The notes beneath the pieces are model-generated. The model ran no database searches. It had not been told where the DNA came from and saw only the letters and a program-made list of their open reading frames with translations. From positions 1-17,405 of the forward strand of contig CAKUSI010000045.1 of assembly GCA_934678955.1 (NCBI GenBank): a stretch of DNA of 17,405 nt, in the 5' to 3' direction. Numbering within the stretch: position 1 is the stretch's first letter; the number at the start of each line of letters is the position of its first letter. The position numbers and the translations under genes are program-made. This document shows, piece by piece, positions 1 to 7,747 of this stretch. The DNA comes from an uncultured Austwickia sp. (lineage in GTDB: Bacteria > Actinomycetota > Actinomycetes > Actinomycetales > Dermatophilaceae).

Positions 1-1406
1 CCGTTCGAGGCCTCGGCGTCGTCGCTGAGCGCGTGCACTCGGCCAAGACCGCGATCCGAGATGCCGCCCGTGCCTACCACACGACCCTGCATGAGCGGCG
101 GACGGTGGTGCTGTCGCTGCCGATTGACATCCAGGAAGAGCTCGTGGACTGGAGCATCGACCTCATCCCAGCCCCGCACAAGCCCACCCGGCCCGGAGCG
201 TCTCGGGACTCGGTCGACCAGGTGGCGGCGCTGCTGGGATCTGCGCAGCGGCCGGTGATCGTCGGCGGCCGCGGAGCGTGGGGCGCTGGGGTTGAGTTGA
301 AGGAGCTTGCGGAGCTCTCCGGTGCACTCCTGGTCACCACGCTTGCCGGCCGCGGGCTGTTCGAAGGCGAGGAATGGGCACTCGACATCATGGGTGGCTT
401 CGCCACGCAGGGTGCCGCGGAGCTCATCGCAGACGCGGATGTGATCGTTGCATTCGGGGCGGGCCTGAACGCATGGACGACTCGCAGCGGATCACTGCTG
501 CGCAATGCCACGGTTGTGCAAGTCGACGACCGTTTCGACGCGCTCGGCTGGCACACCACGGTGGATCTCGGAGTGCTCGGGGATGCCGCCGAAGTCGCCA
601 GGGCGGTCAGCCTCGCCCTGAAGCCGGCCGGGGCGAAGACCGGATACCGCACGCCGGACATCGGTCTCAAGGTCGCCGCTTCGCGCTATTGGTCAGACCA
701 GCCCTTCGACTCGCGCGCCGAGGAGCGTCGGGTCGACCCGCGCGAGCTGAGCAACGCGCTCGATCGCATGCTGCCGATGGAGCGGATCGTGGTTCCGGAT
801 GGCGGCAACTTCAGCTGCTACCCGGGCGCGCACTTGAGGGTGCCAGACCAGTACGGCTTCTGCGTGCCGCTGTCGTTCCAGTCGATCGGCCTGGCCCTCT
901 CCAGCGCGATCGGCGCAGCTGTCGCGGTGCCCGATCGGCTTCCCGTCGCGGGAATCGGCGACGGGGGCTTCATGATGAGCCTTGTCGAGCTCGACACTGC
1001 GGTCAGGCTCGGCCTGGGTCTGCTCGTCGTGGTGTACAACGACAGCGCGTATGGTGCTGAGGTGCATCACTTCGAGCACGAGACCGACAAGCTGGAGACG
1101 GTCGTCTTCCCGGAGACTGACATGGCCGCGATCGCCCGCGGCTTCGGCTGCGAAGCGATCACCGTCGAGACGCTCGATGATCTCGAGGGTGTGCGCTCCT
1201 GGCTGGACGGTCCGCGCGATCGCCCGCTCGTGGTCGACGCCAAGGTGGCGAAGTTTGCGTCCTGGGTGCTCGAGGATGCGCACCGGGCGGAGAAGTCGCG
1301 AGATGGGCGGATTCCCACCGCTGCCCCGGTCGAATCGCTCAATGGCGTGTCGGTGGGCGACAGTGACATCGTTTTCGCAATGGAAGGAGACAAGCATGCC
1401 GTCTGA
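1..1406 (+). CDS. Thiamine-diphosphate-dependent enzyme, acetolactate-synthase-like (5' truncated)
   Basis: The reading frame is open to the left edge (first full codon at position 3), so the start and most of the N-terminal pyrimidine-binding domain lie outside; a GTG at 33 is only an internal codon. About 467 residues are present, against roughly 550-600 for the family. The visible part begins at the end of the PYR domain (VVLSLPIDIQ), continues with the central Rossmann-like domain (VIVGGRGAWGAG) and ends with the diphosphate-binding domain, where GDGG (Asp codon at 960-962) and YNDSAYG about 25 residues later form the Mg-ThDP motif. The family decarboxylates 2-oxo acids or joins or cleaves 2-hydroxyacyl units; relatives include acetolactate synthase, benzoylformate decarboxylase and oxalyl-CoA decarboxylase. 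I cannot pick the substrate. Its last codons overlap the next gene by 11 bases, so it is probably cotranscribed with the lyase and CoA-transferase that follow. No regulatory subunit gene is seen beside it. Confidence 0.85.
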   Translation, partial: VRGLGVVAERVHSAKTAIRDAARAYHTTLHERRTVVLSLPIDIQEELVDWSIDLIPAPHKPTRPGASRDSVDQVAALLGSAQRPVIVGGRGAWGAGVELKELAELSGALLVTTLAGRGLFEGEEWALDIMGGFATQGAAELIADADVIVAFGAGLNAWTTRSGSLLRNATVVQVDDRFDALGWHTTVDLGVLGDAAEVARAVSLALKPAGAKTGYRTPDIGLKVAASRYWSDQPFDSRAEERRVDPRELSNALDRMLPMERIVVPDGGNFSCYPGAHLRVPDQYGFCVPLSFQSIGLALSSAIGAAVAVPDRLPVAGIGDGGFMMSLVELDTAVRLGLGLLVVVYNDSAYGAEVHHFEHETDKLETVVFPETDMAAIARGFGCEAITVETLDDLEGVRSWLDGPRDRPLVVDAKVAKFASWVLEDAHRAEKSRDGRIPTAAPVESLNGVSVGDSDIVFAMEGDKHAV

Positions 1407-2559
1407 ATCGCGCGCACGCACCGGCTGGCCGGCCATCATCCTCCAAGAGGAGGGCATGCGGGAGGGCATGCAGATCGAGAGTCGCGATATCCCGGCCGCC
1501 GCGAAGATTCGGCTACTTGACGCACTCTCGAAGACCGGGCTCAAGAAGATCATCGTCGGCGCCTTCGTCAGCCCCAAGTGGACCCCGCAGATGGCGAATG
1601 TCGACGAGGTGATCGCCGGATTCACGCCGGTTGCGGGCGTCGAGTACATCGCCCTGGCCCTCAACGCCAAGGGCGTCGAGCGCCGCGAGGCATACGGCGA
1701 CCGAGTCGCGCAACCCGACCCGACGATGGGCGCGACCAAGATCCACCTGTGCGATGTCTTCGTGCGACGCAACATCAACCTCAGCCAGCAGGACGAGATC
1801 GATTCAGTGGCGCGGATCGTCCAGGCCGCTCGCGAACAGGGCATCACCCACGCCGAGATCTCCATCAACGCCGCCTGGGGCTCCAACTGGCTGGGTGAAT
1901 TCGACGACGACGAGCGCATCCGGCTGCTGCAGTTGCAGTACGACGCATGGACTGCCGCAGGGATTCCAGTCACTCGCATCCACATCGGCGACCCGATGAG
2001 CTGGAACACGCCCTCGGCCATGCGCTCGATGATGCGGCGCGTGCTCACCACCTGGCCGGAGGTGCGCGACTTCCACCTCCACCTGCACGACGCAAGGGGC
2101 ATGGCCATGCTCTCGGCTTACGTCGCAATGGAGGAGCTCGACGAGCGCCACACGCTCATGATCGATACCTCGATCGGTGGCATGGGAGGGTGCCCCTATT
2201 GCGGCAATGGCCGCGCCACCCGGATGATCCCCACCGAGGACTTCGTTCACCTGCTGGAATCGGAAGGCATCGACACCGGCGTCGACCTGCGTGCCCTCAT
2301 CGAAGCCGGAGTCATCGCCGAGGAAGTCGTAGGCCACCCGCTTTGGTCGAAGGTGACAGCGGCCGGGCCTCGTCCCACTGGTGCCGACGTGTATGCCATG
2401 GACATGCCGTTCATCGAGACCTTCGAGCAGGCACAGCACTTCCGGCTCGGCGCCTCGGTCTATGACGGAGCGATGTCGCCGTGGCGCGAGCCCGTGCGAT
2501 CCGCCGCCCGCGACGAGTACGATGCGCGGGTCGCTCGCGACGCGAAGGAGAACGCATGA
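1396..2559 (+). CDS. HMG-CoA-lyase-like DRE-TIM metallolyase, divergent
   Basis: The start at 1396 is set by GGAAGGAG at 1382-1389; the frame is open further left only because it shadows the preceding gene. The protein has 387 residues, longer than the usual 300 or so. The N-terminal motif is R22-E23-G24-M25-Q26, where HMG-CoA lyases have RDGLQ, so the metal-binding Asp appears replaced by Glu. H229 and H231 (HLHLHDARG) match the paired metal-binding histidines, and C266 in GGMGGCPYC matches the catalytic Cys loop. The loop is two residues longer than in HMG-CoA lyase and carries a second Cys (CPYC, C266 and C269). About 90 extra C-terminal residues follow. The family cleaves 3-hydroxy-3-methyl acyl-CoA esters to acetyl-CoA or similar products. 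The downstream CoA-transferase overlaps by ATGA and probably makes its substrate. Citramalyl-CoA or another 3-hydroxyacyl-CoA is possible; HMG-CoA itself is less likely given the divergence. The family is sure, the substrate is not. Confidence 0.82.
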   Translation: MPSESRARTGWPAIILQEEGMREGMQIESRDIPAAAKIRLLDALSKTGLKKIIVGAFVSPKWTPQMANVDEVIAGFTPVAGVEYIALALNAKGVERREAYGDRVAQPDPTMGATKIHLCDVFVRRNINLSQQDEIDSVARIVQAAREQGITHAEISINAAWGSNWLGEFDDDERIRLLQLQYDAWTAAGIPVTRIHIGDPMSWNTPSAMRSMMRRVLTTWPEVRDFHLHLHDARGMAMLSAYVAMEELDERHTLMIDTSIGGMGGCPYCGNGRATRMIPTEDFVHLLESEGIDTGVDLRALIEAGVIAEEVVGHPLWSKVTAAGPRPTGADVYAMDMPFIETFEQAQHFRLGASVYDGAMSPWREPVRSAARDEYDARVARDAKENA

Positions 2560-3761
2560 GCACGCCGGGATCATTGCAGGGCATTCGGGTCATCGAGATC
2601 GGCACGAGCGTCGCCGCACCCTACGGTTGCCAGGTGCTCGGAGATTTCGGAGCCGAGGTCATCAAGGTGGAGCGGCTCGATGGCGGTGACGATGCGCGCA
2701 GCTGGGGGCCGCTCAGCGACGGCATCTCGATCACGTTCCTGTCGCTGAACCGCAACAAGAAGTCGATCGTGCTCAACTACAAGGACGAGCGCGGCAAGCG
2801 GGTGCTCGAGAACCTCATCTCCTCGGCAGACGTGCTCGTGCAGAACCTGCGACCCGGGGCATTCGCCAAATCGGGTTTCACGTGGGAGCACATGCACGAG
2901 CTCAACCCGCGCCTGATCTACGTCGAGATGAGCGGTTACGGTCGCACCGGACCTCGCGCGGGGCAATCCGCCTACGACGCGATGCTGCAGGCCTACTCGG
3001 GTGTTGTGGCGATGACGGGAGCCGACGAGGGCCCACCGAGCCGCGTCCCGCTCTCGATCATGGACATGGGAACAGGCATGTGGATCGCGCTCGGCGTGTT
3101 CGACGCGCTCCGGCGCCGGGATCAGACCGGCGAGGGGTCCCACCTCGAGCTGTCCTTACTGCAGACTGCACTGGCCTGGGTCGCCTCACCGCTCATGAGT
3201 GTCGCGGCCGGAGGGCCGGTGCCGAAGCGGCTGGGCTCCGGGTTCCTCGGCAACGTGCCCAACGGTGCGTTCCCCGCATCGGATGGCCATGTGTTCCTCT
3301 CGGTCGGCAATGAGGACAGCTTTCACCGCCTGCTCGACGCGATCGAGGCGCCCGAGCTCAAGGGCGCCGCGGGCTTCGAGGACAACCTCACGCGGGTGGC
3401 GAATCGCGTTGCCGTCGACGCTCGGCTCGCAGAGGCGACGGCGCGGTTCACCATGGATGACCTGCTGCGTCGACTCGAGGCGGCGCGCGTGCCGCACTCG
3501 GCTGTGAACACCCTCGACAAGGTCATCAGCGATCCGCAGGTGCAGGCAATCGGTCAGCTCGAGACCATCACCCATCCGCAACTCGGCGACGTGACCGTGG
3601 TGAACACCCCGCTTACGATTGGTGGCGAGTACCTCGCGCACACGAAGGTGCCACCTGCTCTGGGCGCCGATACAACAGGCGTGCTGGCCGAGCTCGGTCT
3701 CGCTGAGGGTGAGATTGCGGCTCTCATCGAAGCCGGTGTCATCGAAGCGGCTGGGCAATAG
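2556..3761 (+). CDS. Class III CoA-transferase (CaiB/BaiF family)
   Basis: The start ATG at 2556 overlaps the previous stop (ATGA), with GAAGGAG at 2544-2550 as ribosome binding site; in-frame codons further left belong to the shadow of the lyase gene. The 401-residue product matches the usual family length. Visible hallmarks are the N-terminal GIRVIEIGTSVAAPYG, LGDFGAEVIKVE, LNRNKKS, VLVQNLRPG, and D170 in SIMDMGTGMW, which aligns with the catalytic Asp (D169 of formyl-CoA transferase) that carries the acyl group as a mixed anhydride. These enzymes move CoA from a donor such as succinyl-CoA to a carboxylic acid in the cytoplasm. Translational coupling to the HMG-CoA-lyase-like gene suggests that it activates the acid the lyase then cleaves. 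The donor and acceptor cannot be read from the sequence. A second member lies at 12036-13280, also coupled to a lyase. Confidence 0.92.
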   Translation: MSTPGSLQGIRVIEIGTSVAAPYGCQVLGDFGAEVIKVERLDGGDDARSWGPLSDGISITFLSLNRNKKSIVLNYKDERGKRVLENLISSADVLVQNLRPGAFAKSGFTWEHMHELNPRLIYVEMSGYGRTGPRAGQSAYDAMLQAYSGVVAMTGADEGPPSRVPLSIMDMGTGMWIALGVFDALRRRDQTGEGSHLELSLLQTALAWVASPLMSVAAGGPVPKRLGSGFLGNVPNGAFPASDGHVFLSVGNEDSFHRLLDAIEAPELKGAAGFEDNLTRVANRVAVDARLAEATARFTMDDLLRRLEAARVPHSAVNTLDKVISDPQVQAIGQLETITHPQLGDVTVVNTPLTIGGEYLAHTKVPPALGADTTGVLAELGLAEGEIAALIEAGVIEAAGQ

Positions 3762-3806
3762 CCCCGTGCGCTCGTGAGTTTTCACAGTAATTGAGAGGTT
3801 CTGATT

Positions 3807-4994
3807 ATGGCAAAGAGGATTGAATCATCCAGCTTCGGGCTCACCGAGGAGCAGCTCGCGATCCGCGACTCGATCGATGAGCTGTGTCGGCCGTTCGACA
3901 ATGACTACTGGATGCGTCTCGATCAGGAGCGGCAGTATCCGGAGGAGTTCGTCGACGCTCTCTACGAGGCCGGCTGGCTCGGGATGCTGATTCCCGAGGA
4001 GTACGGCGGCGGCGGCGCCACCGTCATGGATGCGGCGGTCGTCGTGGAGCAGCTTGAGCGCAACGGCTGCCACGCCGGTGCCGCCCGCGCCGGGATGTAC
4101 ACGATGGGCGCGCTCCTGCGGCACGGATCCGAGGAGCAGAAGCGCGAGTTCCTGCCGCGCATCGCCTCCGGGGAGCTGCGGCTTCAGTCGTTCGGCATCA
4201 CTGAGCCGGATGCGGGCAGCGACACCACACGCATCCGAACGTTCGCTGTTCGCGAGGGCGACAAGTACATCGTGAACGGATCGAAGATCTTCATCTCCCG
4301 CGTGCAGCACTCCGATCTGCTGCTGCTGCTCACGAGAACTGCCAAGCGCGAGGATGCCGGCAAGCCCACTGACGGGTTCACCGTGCTGCTCGTCGACCTT
4401 CGCGCGGCCATCGAGAGCGGGCAGATCGTTGCGGACCCGATCCGCACGATGGTCAATCACGAGACCAACCAGCTCAGTATCACGAACCTCGAGGTTCCGG
4501 TCGCCAATCGCATCGGCGAGGAGGGTGAGGGGTTCAAGACCATTCTCTCGGGCATGAACGCCGAGCGGATCCTCGGCTCGTCCGAGTGCATCGGCGCGGG
4601 AATGTACCTCATCGACCGCGCAGTGCAGTACGCCAACGAGCGGATCGTGTTCGACCGCCCGATCGGCATGAACCAGGGCATACAGTTCCCGATCGCACAG
4701 GCCTACGCAGAGCTCGAGGCGGCTTCGCTGATGAGATGGCGCGCAGCGGCAATGTACGCTGACGGCGCGAATCCCCGCTTCGAGGTCAACGGCGCCAAGC
4801 TGCTGTCGAGTCAGGCGCTGTGGAAGGCTGCGAACGCGGCCTTCGACACGTTCGGAGGATACGCCGTGGCTGCCGAGTACGGCATCGAACGGCACTTCCG
4901 CGACGCCCGCACCCCGATCTTCGCCCCCATCAGCAACAACATCGTGCTCGCCGGCGTCGCTCATGGCACGCTCGGGCTGCCGAAGTCGTTCTAG
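3807..4994 (+). CDS. Acyl-CoA dehydrogenase
   Basis: The start ATG at 3807 follows GAGAGG at 3793-3798. The protein of 395 residues has the full three-part fold: the N-terminal helical domain (LTEEQLAIRDSIDEL), the middle beta domain with FGITEPDAGSDTT (129-141), and the C-terminal helical domain with FGGYAVAAEYGIERHFRDAR (349-368). It should oxidise an acyl-CoA to the 2,3-enoyl-CoA with FAD, passing electrons to ETF. The usual catalytic Glu of the C-terminal EGT motif is missing; that place reads FAPISNN. E253 in MNAERILG falls where isovaleryl-CoA dehydrogenase keeps its base, so a short branched or substituted acyl-CoA is plausible, but this is inference. It is separated from the CoA-transferase by 45 bases and is only 4 bases from the MmgE/PrpD gene, which suggests one operon. 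Confidence 0.92.
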   Translation: MAKRIESSSFGLTEEQLAIRDSIDELCRPFDNDYWMRLDQERQYPEEFVDALYEAGWLGMLIPEEYGGGGATVMDAAVVVEQLERNGCHAGAARAGMYTMGALLRHGSEEQKREFLPRIASGELRLQSFGITEPDAGSDTTRIRTFAVREGDKYIVNGSKIFISRVQHSDLLLLLTRTAKREDAGKPTDGFTVLLVDLRAAIESGQIVADPIRTMVNHETNQLSITNLEVPVANRIGEEGEGFKTILSGMNAERILGSSECIGAGMYLIDRAVQYANERIVFDRPIGMNQGIQFPIAQAYAELEAASLMRWRAAAMYADGANPRFEVNGAKLLSSQALWKAANAAFDTFGGYAVAAEYGIERHFRDARTPIFAPISNNIVLAGVAHGTLGLPKSF

Positions 4995-4998
4995 CCTG

Positions 4999-6381
4999 AT
5001 GGAGGCGCGGATCGCTGCAGGCGAGGGGCTCACCGCACGGCTCGCGAGCGCCGCAGTACGGTATGCACTGCCGTCGGGGCTGCACGACGAGGTCATCGCC
5101 CACGCCTGGACCGACACGATCGCGGTGTCGCTCGCCGCGGTCGACCAGGAGGGCATGCGGGCGCTGCGCCGGGCGGTGATCGGAGAGCGGCAAACCGCGG
5201 CCTGGCTGTCGGGCGGGGCGGTGCGAGCCGACGACGCCGCACTCCTGAACGGGACCGCAGCGCACTACCTCGACTTCGATGACGTCTCACCGTCGATGCC
5301 GATGCATCCAAGCGCAGTGCTCGTACCCGCGCTCATGGCTGCCGCAGAACGAGACGGGACCCTTCGATTCGATGCATTCGCGCGAGCCTACAACGTGGGT
5401 GCCGCGATGTTCCGGCTCATCGCGGAAGCACTGCCGAGCGCGCGCCACTATGGCGCAGGCTGGCACTCGACCTCGACCGTGGGCCGACTCGCCGCCGTCG
5501 CGGCGATCGCCCGCCTGCGCAACCTCACTCCCGAGCTGACCGCCAATGCCCTGGCCATGGCCTCATCGATGGCGAGCGGATCGCGTGCCAACTTCGGGAC
5601 GATGACGAAGCCCATGCACGCGGGGCTCGCCGCGCGGGATGCGGTGAACGCGATCGACTGGTCGACCGCGGGCGTTGATGCCTCGGCCACTGAACTCGAG
5701 GCGCCATCGGGATTCTTCCGCCGCTTCGGCGATCCCGACCGCATCGCGTGGGCACTCGAGAACCTGGATGCGCGCCTGGCGTGGTGGGTTCAGGAGTGGC
5801 CGGCGGACTGGGGGCTCAAGCGGCATCCTTCTTGCTACGCGACGCATCGTTCGATCGATGCCGCGCTCGACCTGCGGGAGCATGCAAGCAGCGCCGACAT
5901 CGAGTGGATCGACGTCGAGGTCTATCGCGGGGGCACGGCGCCCCTGATCCTGCGCCGTCCCGAGTCGGGCACCGAAGCGAAGTTCAGCCTCGAGCACTGC
6001 ATCGCTCTCGCCTGGCTGCACGGGGCCGTGACGATGGATGACTTCACCGACGAGGGCTTCGCCTCGGCCGATCGAGTGAATGAGCTGGCCGGCCGCGTGA
6101 CCGTGCGCGAAGTGGATGGTGAGGGCGAGTTCAATCATGTCACGGTCACCACGCGTGACGGGGGATCCATGCGGAAGACGGTGGCCGTGGCGAAGGGTTC
6201 GGGGGAGCGTCCGCTGCAGGCTGCGGACGTGCGGGTCAAGGTGCAGTCCTGCTGCGAGTTCGCAGGGGTCACCGGCCCGGCCGTGGCACGGCTGCTGGAG
6301 GGCGCAGACGGGATCTCCGCTGGCACCGACCTGCTCGGCCTCGTTGCCGACCTGCACGCGATGCCACGCCGAGAGGGCTGA
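4999..6381 (+). CDS. MmgE/PrpD family protein (2-methylcitrate dehydratase / cis-aconitate decarboxylase fold)
   Basis: I place the start at ATG 4999, four bases after the previous stop; an in-frame ATG at 4963 would lie deep in the acyl-CoA dehydrogenase gene. The 460 residues match the family. Hallmarks are LNGTAAHYLDFDD (83-95), H103 in MPMHPSAVLVPAL, GWHST (155-159), GTMTKPMHAG (200-209, with K204) and LKRHPSCYATHRSID (273-287). In this family PrpD dehydrates 2-methylcitrate and mammalian IRG1 decarboxylates cis-aconitate to itaconate; many bacterial members have no known substrate. The conserved Asp, His and Lys positions look intact, so it is likely active. Its place between an acyl-CoA dehydrogenase and a transporter, in a cluster with CoA-transferases and HMG-CoA-lyase-like enzymes, points to a tri- or dicarboxylic acid with a methyl branch. 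The stop overlaps the next ATG (6381). Confidence 0.88.
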   Translation: MEARIAAGEGLTARLASAAVRYALPSGLHDEVIAHAWTDTIAVSLAAVDQEGMRALRRAVIGERQTAAWLSGGAVRADDAALLNGTAAHYLDFDDVSPSMPMHPSAVLVPALMAAAERDGTLRFDAFARAYNVGAAMFRLIAEALPSARHYGAGWHSTSTVGRLAAVAAIARLRNLTPELTANALAMASSMASGSRANFGTMTKPMHAGLAARDAVNAIDWSTAGVDASATELEAPSGFFRRFGDPDRIAWALENLDARLAWWVQEWPADWGLKRHPSCYATHRSIDAALDLREHASSADIEWIDVEVYRGGTAPLILRRPESGTEAKFSLEHCIALAWLHGAVTMDDFTDEGFASADRVNELAGRVTVREVDGEGEFNHVTVTTRDGGSMRKTVAVAKGSGERPLQAADVRVKVQSCCEFAGVTGPAVARLLEGADGISAGTDLLGLVADLHAMPRREG

Positions 6382-7565
6382 TGCGCTCGCTGCCGTTCTC
6401 GTTGTGGCTGCAGGTGTGCTTCGCCCAGGTCACCGTCACGATCATCCGGCCCGCATCGGCATACCGCGCGCTCGAGCTCGGCGTTGATCTGGTCTGGCTG
6501 GGGATCCTGGCAGCCTCGTTCTCGCTGCTGCCGCTGCTGCTGGTGGCCGTCGTCGGCCGGTTCGCCGATGGCGGCCACGAGCGTGCGGCCGTGACGCTGG
6601 GGTCGGCACTCATGCTGGTGGCTGCCCTGGGCATCCTGATCTGGTCGTCGTCACTCGTGGCGCTGCTGCTCTGGAATGCCATCGCCGGCGTAGGGCACAT
6701 TGTGGCCGGTGTGGGCCAGCAGACGATGGTGGCGCGTACCGACGCGAGAACTGTGGATGCGAGCTTCGGCGTGTATACCTTCGCAGGATCAGCCGGCCAG
6801 ATGATCGGGCCGCTGATGATCACGCTGGTCGGTGGTGCCGCGACGTTCCCGGACACCACATTGCTGTTCGCCGGAGCGACCGCAAGTGCCGTGCTCACGC
6901 TTGTGCTCGCTGTCGTCGCTGTGCGCGGGGTGCAGCTCACGGCTGACCGAGGGCAGCTCCCCGGACGTCGCTCCCTGCGCGGTGTGCTCGGCGCCTCGCG
7001 AGGCAGACTCCGGGCGCTGTTCGGCGCTATCGCGGTGAGCATGGTGATCCTCGCGGTCATCGACCTGCTCACGGTGTACCTGCCCGCGTGGGGCGTGCAG
7101 ACCGGCAACTCGGCCTTTGCGGTGGGCATCCTGCTGGCGGCACGAGCATTCGCCACGATGCTCTCGAGGCTCGCGATCGGAGCACTTGTGCGAAGGTTCA
7201 GCCGCCCGGCGCTCATCGTGGCTTCCTCGCTCGTGGCTGCTGTCGCGATCATGCTGCTCGCGTTCTCGGTCAACGTCGTCGCAGCCGGAGCAGTGCTGCT
7301 CGTCGCGGGCGCTGCGCTCGGCATCGGGCAGCCGCTGACGATGGCGGTCATCTCGGTCACAGCCCCGCCCGGGACCGTGGGGATGTGGCTGTCCATCCGC
7401 CTCAGCGGCAACAGCCTGGGGCTCGTCGTCATCCCGCCGGCGATCGGACTGATCGCGGGGGTGGCTGGGACGACCGGCGTCTTCGTGATGCTGGCGATCG
7501 CCCTGCTCGGCGTCTCGGGCGCATCCCTGGCGGGGGCGATGCGTGACGCCCCGCGTGAGGAGTGA
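6381..7565 (+). CDS. Major facilitator superfamily transporter
   Basis: ATG 6381 overlaps the preceding stop by one base (TGATG), with GAGAGGG at 6371-6377 as the binding site. The 394-residue protein is very hydrophobic, with about 12 predicted membrane segments. The loop between segments 2 and 3 carries GRFADGGHERA, the MFS motif A. A cytoplasmic stretch around residues 175-210 (rich in Arg, including RGQLPGRRSLRG wording in its sequence) separates the two six-helix halves. It should be a proton-coupled carrier in the cytoplasmic membrane. As the last gene of the left operon it may import the acid the operon degrades or export an intermediate. It does not show the aromatic acid:H+ symporter signature that I would recognise, so its substrate is open. 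Confidence 0.88.
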   Translation: MRSLPFSLWLQVCFAQVTVTIIRPASAYRALELGVDLVWLGILAASFSLLPLLLVAVVGRFADGGHERAAVTLGSALMLVAALGILIWSSSLVALLLWNAIAGVGHIVAGVGQQTMVARTDARTVDASFGVYTFAGSAGQMIGPLMITLVGGAATFPDTTLLFAGATASAVLTLVLAVVAVRGVQLTADRGQLPGRRSLRGVLGASRGRLRALFGAIAVSMVILAVIDLLTVYLPAWGVQTGNSAFAVGILLAARAFATMLSRLAIGALVRRFSRPALIVASSLVAAVAIMLLAFSVNVVAAGAVLLVAGAALGIGQPLTMAVISVTAPPGTVGMWLSIRLSGNSLGLVVIPPAIGLIAGVAGTTGVFVMLAIALLGVSGASLAGAMRDAPREE

Positions 7566-7747
7566 ATGTCAATTCGTGTACAGAGGAGTTCTCGCGACGA
7601 CATCCGCTCGGTTCGGAGCGCTATCCCAGTCGTTTAGAGGATCTTTACCGGCACCGGTTGCGAACTGCTGCTATCAGACCTACAGTTTGTACTCAAGCAA
7701 TATCGCGCATCCGCGCGGCACGCCAGATGGGGCGAGGAGGCCAGACA
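7566..7747 (+). promoter_or_regulatory. Putative promoter/operator region of the gentisate dioxygenase operon
   Basis: This 182-base gap is one of only two sizeable gaps. A possible sigma-70-type promoter is TTGCGA (7658-7663), a 17-base spacer and TACAGT (7681-7686). Two dyads bracket it: ACCGGCACCGGT (7647-7658) ends at the -35, and TACAGTTTGTA (7681-7691) covers the -10. A further element ATTCGTGTACAGAGGA (7572-7587), which contains TGTACA, recurs with 13 of 16 matches at 9753-9768, upstream of the 3-hydroxybenzoate hydroxylase. AGGAGG at 7735-7740 is the ribosome binding site of the dioxygenase. The layout suits control by a repressor, possibly the tandem MarR protein encoded at 14211. 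Matches were found by eye; the promoter is tentative. Confidence 0.35.

Noticed and set aside
693..2108. A long open frame on the minus strand (471 codons) and similar ones at 3825-5156, 6269-7603, 7634-9220, 9979-11319, 12009-13196 and 15587-16744
   Set aside because: Each lies opposite a well-supported + strand gene, shows no recognisable family motif, and is rich in Arg, His, Ser and Pro as expected for frames shadowing GC-rich genes.
7543..7747. Upstream extensions of the gentisate dioxygenase frame (starts at 7562) and another frame starting at 7543
   Set aside because: The extension is not dioxygenase-like, has no binding site, and covers the lower-GC promoter region; AGGAGG at 7735-7740 clearly serves ATG 7748.
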